A DNA stretch of 64,000 bases from Pseudalkalibacillus hwajinpoensis (GTDB taxonomy: Bacteria; Bacillota; Bacilli; Bacillales; Guptibacillaceae): the NCBI RefSeq assembly GCF_015234585.1, contig NZ_JADFCM010000001.1, positions 1,364,001 to 1,428,000 on the forward strand. The letters are read 5' to 3'. The notes below the pieces were generated by a model. The model made no database searches, had not been told where the DNA came from, and saw nothing but the letters and a program-made list of their open reading frames with translations. The position numbers were made by a program, and so were the translations under genes. Positions 60,503 to 64,000 of this stretch are shown here, one piece after another; within the stretch, counting starts at the first letter, position 1; each line of letters starts with the position of its first letter.

Positions 60503-61441
60503 ATGGAAATTCAGGCATTACTGATCATGTTCAGGGAAGTACTTGAAGCGCTTCTCATAATTGGAATCATAACCACCTATATGAAACGAATGGGACAGTG
60601 CCAGTATAATAAATATGTCTGGTTAGGTGCTGGGCTTGCTGTTGTTGCAAGTGTAGGCGTAGCCATGTTGTTCCAGGTTGTTTTCACCGGGTTCGCAGCG
60701 ATGGGAAGCGAGATTTACCTGAAAATTTCCATTATGCTGATCTCCGCCGTATTATTAACTCAAATGGTTTTTTGGATGGCTTCACATAGTCGCAATCTTA
60801 AAGGAAAGACAGAAGGGAAAATGACGGAATACATTACAACGGGGAACGTGATAGGCATGGTCATCCATTCTTTCCTCGTTGTCCTTCGTGAAGGTGTAGA
60901 AACGGTATTTTTCTTTGCTGCAATTACTGGTGGCGATATTGGTAAAGGATTTGAAGGATGGGGAGCGATTACTGGAATCTTGATTGCTTCCGCTGTATCG
61001 TACTTTTTCTTTAAGGGCACGATGCGCATTCCGCTTAAATCGTTCTTTAAGATTACTGGAATCTTTATTGTACTTATTGCCGGTGGGTTATTTGTACAGG
61101 GCATTTCGATGATGCAGGATATTAAACTAATTGGTAGCGTAATGCCTCACGTATACGACCTTACATGGTTCTTGCCAGAACATCCAATTGACTACGCGCA
61201 TTATGTTCGTGATCATGGTGTGGCACCTCTTCTCTCAGGAGACATTGGAATTTTCTTTAAAGCGTTGTTCGGATACTCTTCAATGCCTTCTATTGAAGAA
61301 ATCATCGCGTACGTTGGTTATTTTGCAGTGATTTATCTTCTTGTGAACTCAAAGAATGAACCTGTAAAATCAGAAGTGAAAGAATCGAGTAAAGCGATTT
61401 TTAAAGCGACAAACGAAATGAAACAATCGACAGTTAAATAA
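60503..61441 (+). CDS. FTR1 family high-affinity iron permease
   Basis: Polytopic iron permease of 312 aa (about seven membrane segments) of the OFeT/EfeU/Ftr1 family. Seen: two RExxE iron-handling motifs, R11-E12-V-L-E15 in the first helix and R129-E130-G-V-E133 in the fourth. ATG 60503 follows AAAGGGGAAAG; the longer frame from 60482 includes that site and is rejected. Regulated by the Fur box upstream. EfeO (M75-type) and EfeB (DyP peroxidase) partners are not found next to it; the anchored protein before it and perhaps the lipoprotein at 54260 may replace them. Confidence 0.9.
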   Translation: MEIQALLIMFREVLEALLIIGIITTYMKRMGQCQYNKYVWLGAGLAVVASVGVAMLFQVVFTGFAAMGSEIYLKISIMLISAVLLTQMVFWMASHSRNLKGKTEGKMTEYITTGNVIGMVIHSFLVVLREGVETVFFFAAITGGDIGKGFEGWGAITGILIASAVSYFFFKGTMRIPLKSFFKITGIFIVLIAGGLFVQGISMMQDIKLIGSVMPHVYDLTWFLPEHPIDYAHYVRDHGVAPLLSGDIGIFFKALFGYSSMPSIEEIIAYVGYFAVIYLLVNSKNEPVKSEVKESSKAIFKATNEMKQSTVK

Positions 61442-61447
61442 ACTTCC

Positions 61448-61485
61448 AAAGTGCAAGGCGAAATTCTTCGTCTTGTACTTTTTTT
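61448..61485 (+). terminator. Intrinsic terminator after FTR1 gene
   Basis: AAAGTGCAAGGCGAA / TTCGTCTTGTACTTT stem (two G-U pairs), then T5 and more T. Confidence 0.85.
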
Positions 61486-61554
61486 CATCGGGAATATTTA
61501 AAAAGGATAGATCAACGTATGACCCATATCAAGAATTATAAAGGATGATTAGGA

Positions 61555-63063
61555 TTGGATCGATCAGGTAGATACCTTATACGAGCTAGAAGCATTAAAA
61601 TACTCATCTGGCTGATTTCAATGAGCAGTATTCTGTTGATTGCTTGGTGGAGATTCGCCTATGCAACTGAGTTACCACGTTCTTGGGATCAAGTCGATTT
61701 CTCACTCGCCCTAAATCGATTTGATTTATTCGCCATGCAACCTCACTTTCCCGGATATCCCTATTTTATTCTAGGTGGGATGTTGTTAAATGAATGGATA
61801 GGAAATCCCGTTGAGGCTTTAACGTTATGGAATGGACTATTAATGTTACTTTCTATGTATCCAGCATATGCGGTTAGTCGCTCTTTTCTTTCAAAAACAC
61901 TTAGCATGGCATCAGTAGCTCTTATTCAATCAATAGTATTTGTCAATGTGTTAACCATTCAACCGATGAGCGAGGCGGCAGCGGTGGCTATTCTATGGTG
62001 GTACTTATGGAGCTTGCAAAAAGCATTTCATCGCGAACATTCATTCATGAGCATCGTTGTCGCTTCTTTTTTGTTTAGTTTACTTTTAGGAGTTCGTTTA
62101 TCTTATTTACCTTTTGGTGTCGGCCTTCTACTACTATTAATACAGAGAAAAAAGCAGCATAAGTCCATTAAATCTTACAGTTCATTTTTACTCACCCAGG
62201 TCGGTATAGCCGTTATCTTTCAATTAATTTGGGTAGGGGGTCTTGCTGCTTCTGAAGGTGGCGTAGCTGCATTTTTACAGCTAGCCTTTGGGTTTTCTGA
62301 AGGTCACTTTGAAGAGTGGGGTGGAACGGCGGTTTCAGCCTCAGCCCCACTTTTGGAACGAATATCACATCTGATATTGAATAATATAGTTTGGACAGGT
62401 CTTAGCGGTCAAGCGCTAACGATTTTACTACTATATCTAACCTTGTTTACGTTCATAATCTTCCAAGGGGTGAAAAATAGGGGGAGAACTTTACGAGAAA
62501 TTTCATGGTTTGGCTGGGCATTTGTCGCTATGGCATTTAGCTATTTTCTATGGGCGCTTTTGGCGCAAAACATTGATAAGCCAAGACATATCCTGCCTCT
62601 ACCTGGGATAATAATACTTGGATTTCTTTGGATAGGATTAAGAAGACAGGGGAATAACTCAACGAAAATAATGCTTGGTTTAACCGTAATGATTAGCATA
62701 CAAACAATTGTTTCCTATTCAACTATGAAAGAAGCAAACGATCCAGCAGCTGTTTATCAATTGATGGATTATGTAGAGCAAATTAACGAGCCGGTCATTG
62801 TGTATACTTGGGAAGAAACTAGGGTAATGTCCTATAACAAGGTGTCATTTGAACACGAACAAATTTATACGTATTCCAACTTTCTATCTGATCTTCAATA
62901 TTTTGATGAGCATCGCGTATTTTTAACAGGACAGGTTCTCGATGGATTTAAGAAACAGAATATATCGATGGATGGTCAAATCAAAAAGGTCAAAGAATTC
63001 CATTCCTCCACATTGTATGATCCTGTCTATCATGACATTGTTTTATATGAGTTCTTAAGATAA
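61555..63063 (+). CDS. GT-C-type multipass glycosyltransferase-like protein
   Basis: 502-aa membrane protein with about ten hydrophobic segments. Seen: after the first TM an external loop SWDQVDFSLALNRFDLFAMQ (about residues 42-61) then PHFPGYPYFILGGMLLNEW, resembling the D-x(n)-HPPGYPLY motif of DUF2723/PMT-like GT-C enzymes; KPRHILPLPGIIILGFLW near residue 343; and a soluble C-terminal part from about 395. Such enzymes use polyprenyl-phosphate sugars on the outer face. TTG 61555 follows AAAGGATG; an ATG at 61621 is an alternative that would cut TM1. It has no visible own terminator before uvrC. Candidate acceptor-side partner of the GT2 upstream. Confidence 0.65.
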   Translation: MDRSGRYLIRARSIKILIWLISMSSILLIAWWRFAYATELPRSWDQVDFSLALNRFDLFAMQPHFPGYPYFILGGMLLNEWIGNPVEALTLWNGLLMLLSMYPAYAVSRSFLSKTLSMASVALIQSIVFVNVLTIQPMSEAAAVAILWWYLWSLQKAFHREHSFMSIVVASFLFSLLLGVRLSYLPFGVGLLLLLIQRKKQHKSIKSYSSFLLTQVGIAVIFQLIWVGGLAASEGGVAAFLQLAFGFSEGHFEEWGGTAVSASAPLLERISHLILNNIVWTGLSGQALTILLLYLTLFTFIIFQGVKNRGRTLREISWFGWAFVAMAFSYFLWALLAQNIDKPRHILPLPGIIILGFLWIGLRRQGNNSTKIMLGLTVMISIQTIVSYSTMKEANDPAAVYQLMDYVEQINEPVIVYTWEETRVMSYNKVSFEHEQIYTYSNFLSDLQYFDEHRVFLTGQVLDGFKKQNISMDGQIKKVKEFHSSTLYDPVYHDIVLYEFLR

Positions 63064-63081
63064 TAGAAAATTGAGGTAATG

Positions 63082-63090
63082 TGTTACAAT
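63082..63090 (+). promoter_or_regulatory. Extended -10 promoter of uvrC
   Basis: TGTTACAAT (TGN plus TACAAT) about 50 bases before the uvrC ATG. Confidence 0.45.
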
Positions 63091-63140
63091 GAGAGGGGAA
63101 CATAGATACGCCTTGAAAAGGAGTAGTGAGGTGAGGCAGC

Positions 63141-64000
63141 ATGGAACAACATCTTAAAAATAAGCTAGCGATCCTTCCTGACCAGCCCGGGTGTTATTTA
63201 ATGAAAGATCGCAAGGGAACGATTATTTATGTTGGGAAGGCAAAGGTGCTAAAAAATAGAGTCAGATCTTATTTTAGTGGATCACACGATGGAAAAACGC
63301 AGCGGCTTGTAAGTGAAATACGTGATTTTGAGTATATCGTAACCTCCACAAATCTTGAAGCTCTTATTCTTGAACTTAATTTAATCAAAAAACATGACCC
63401 GAAATATAATGTGATGCTTAAAGATGATAAAAGCTATCCTTATATAAAAATAACGGCAGAAGAACAGCCCCGCTTAATTACGACACGTAAAATAAAAAAA
63501 GATAAAGGTAAGTATTTTGGTCCATATCCGAATGCTTATGCAGCTAGTGCAACAAAGAAGCTTTTGGACCGACTATATCCTTTACGTAAATGTCGTAAAA
63601 TGCCTGATCGCGTCTGTCTTTATTATCATATAGGCCAGTGTCTTGCTCCATGTGTCAACGACGTGTCTAAAGAGCAAAATAAAGAGATGATTGACGGGAT
63701 TACGCGTTTTCTAAACGGAGGTCACCAGGAAGTTAAAGAAGACATAGAAAGAAAGATGACCACAGCATCTGAGAACATGGATTTCGAGCGAGCAAAAGAG
63801 TTTCGCGATTTAATGTTTCATATTGATAAAGTTATGGAAGTGCAAAAGATCCAATCTAACGATGGTATTGATCGGGATATTTTCGGTTATAGTTTCGACA
63901 AAGGATGGATGTGTGTTCAAGTTTTCTTTGTACGACAAGGGAAGTTAATTGAGAGAGAGGTTTCTCTTTTTCCTTTTTATAATGATGCTGAAGAAGATTT
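63141..64000 (+). CDS. uvrC: UvrABC excision nuclease subunit C, 3'-truncated by window edge
   Basis: Makes both incisions in nucleotide excision repair. Only the first 286 or so residues are in the window. Seen: GIY-YIG nuclease domain ([34 protein letters not shown], Glu in [20 protein letters not shown]), the Cys cluster region ([23 protein letters not shown]), the UVR motif ([15 protein letters not shown] at about residues 213-227), and the start of the following domain. ATG 63141 follows GAGGTGAGG. In B. subtilis it lies next to trxA. Confidence 0.95.
   Translation, partial: MEQHLKNKLAILPDQPGCYLMKDRKGTIIYVGKAKVLKNRVRSYFSGSHDGKTQRLVSEIRDFEYIVTSTNLEALILELNLIKKHDPKYNVMLKDDKSYPYIKITAEEQPRLITTRKIKKDKGKYFGPYPNAYAASATKKLLDRLYPLRKCRKMPDRVCLYYHIGQCLAPCVNDVSKEQNKEMIDGITRFLNGGHQEVKEDIERKMTTASENMDFERAKEFRDLMFHIDKVMEVQKIQSNDGIDRDIFGYSFDKGWMCVQVFFVRQGKLIEREVSLFPFYNDAEED

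Noticed and set aside
1..64000. CRISPR arrays, tRNA/rRNA genes, transposases, prophage genes
   Set aside because: Looked for direct repeat-spacer patterns, tRNA-like cloverleaf ends, and transposase or integrase proteins; none seen.

Overview
The window is chromosomal DNA from a low-GC, endospore-forming Bacillota of the Bacillaceae. Evidence: gene order like that of Bacillus subtilis (pyk-fxsA-ytvI-ytwI-citZ-icd-mdh-phoPR-polA-mutM-ytaF-coaE-gapB-speD-nrdR-dnaB-dnaI-ytxC-thrS; infC-rpmI-rplT-ysdA; pheST; rnhC-zapA-cvpA-polX-mutS2; lcfA-fadR-fadB-etfBA-trxA; uvrC), sporulation genes (ytvI, ytaF, ytxC, sspI), T-box leaders, purine riboswitches, and AGGAGG ribosome binding sites with TTG, GTG and even ATT starts. 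It is not B. subtilis itself; the species cannot be named from sequence alone. No rRNA, tRNA, insertion sequence, prophage or CRISPR array was seen.

Layout. 1-2250: end of pyk and fxsA. 2340-3925: a MarR-type regulator with two matched 37-bp operator-like palindromes, then a nitroreductase and a small monooxygenase. 4120-9540: ytvI (minus strand), ytwI, and the TCA genes citZ, icd, mdh, with a cre-like site before citZ. 9590-12440: a MaoC-like protein lacking the catalytic His, then phoP and a phoR whose extracytoplasmic sensor loop is almost absent. 12530-26280: DNA repair and replication (polA, mutM, dnaB, dnaI), coaE, gapB, speD with a structured leader, nrdR, ytxC and T-box-controlled thrS. 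26400-28270: infC-rpmI-rplT behind an L20-type leader. 28300-34775: a YthAB-type bd oxidase, membrane and housekeeping genes, sspI, ysgA. 34780-38600: T-box pheST. 38640-41390: a divergent purine salvage locus, nucleoside transporter and nucleoside hydrolase, each behind its own guanine-type purine riboswitch. 41440-48150: rnhC, zapA, cvpA-like, polX, mutS2, yshE and an unlisted 27-codon membrane peptide gene. 48300-54170: fatty acid degradation (lcfA, fadR, fadB, etfBA) and trxA.

The most accessory part is 54180-63065, lying between trxA and uvrC, which are adjacent in B. subtilis. It holds a Fur-box lipoprotein with internal helical repeats; a tightly overlapping four-gene operon (nucleotide-sugar epimerase, flippase-like membrane protein, membrane-anchored type I phosphodiesterase, DPM1-like GT2); a second Fur-box unit with a signal-peptide/C-terminal-anchor protein and an FTR1-type iron permease; and a GT-C-like multipass protein. 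I infer a reduced, EfeO/EfeB-free iron uptake system interleaved with a polyprenyl-phosphate-sugar surface glycosylation pathway.

Other structural signals: two clear copies (perhaps three) of an 80-90 bp intergenic repeat with nested inverted repeats, each just behind a terminator; cre-like sites before citZ, after mdh and before lcfA; and FadR-type operators around the fadR promoter.
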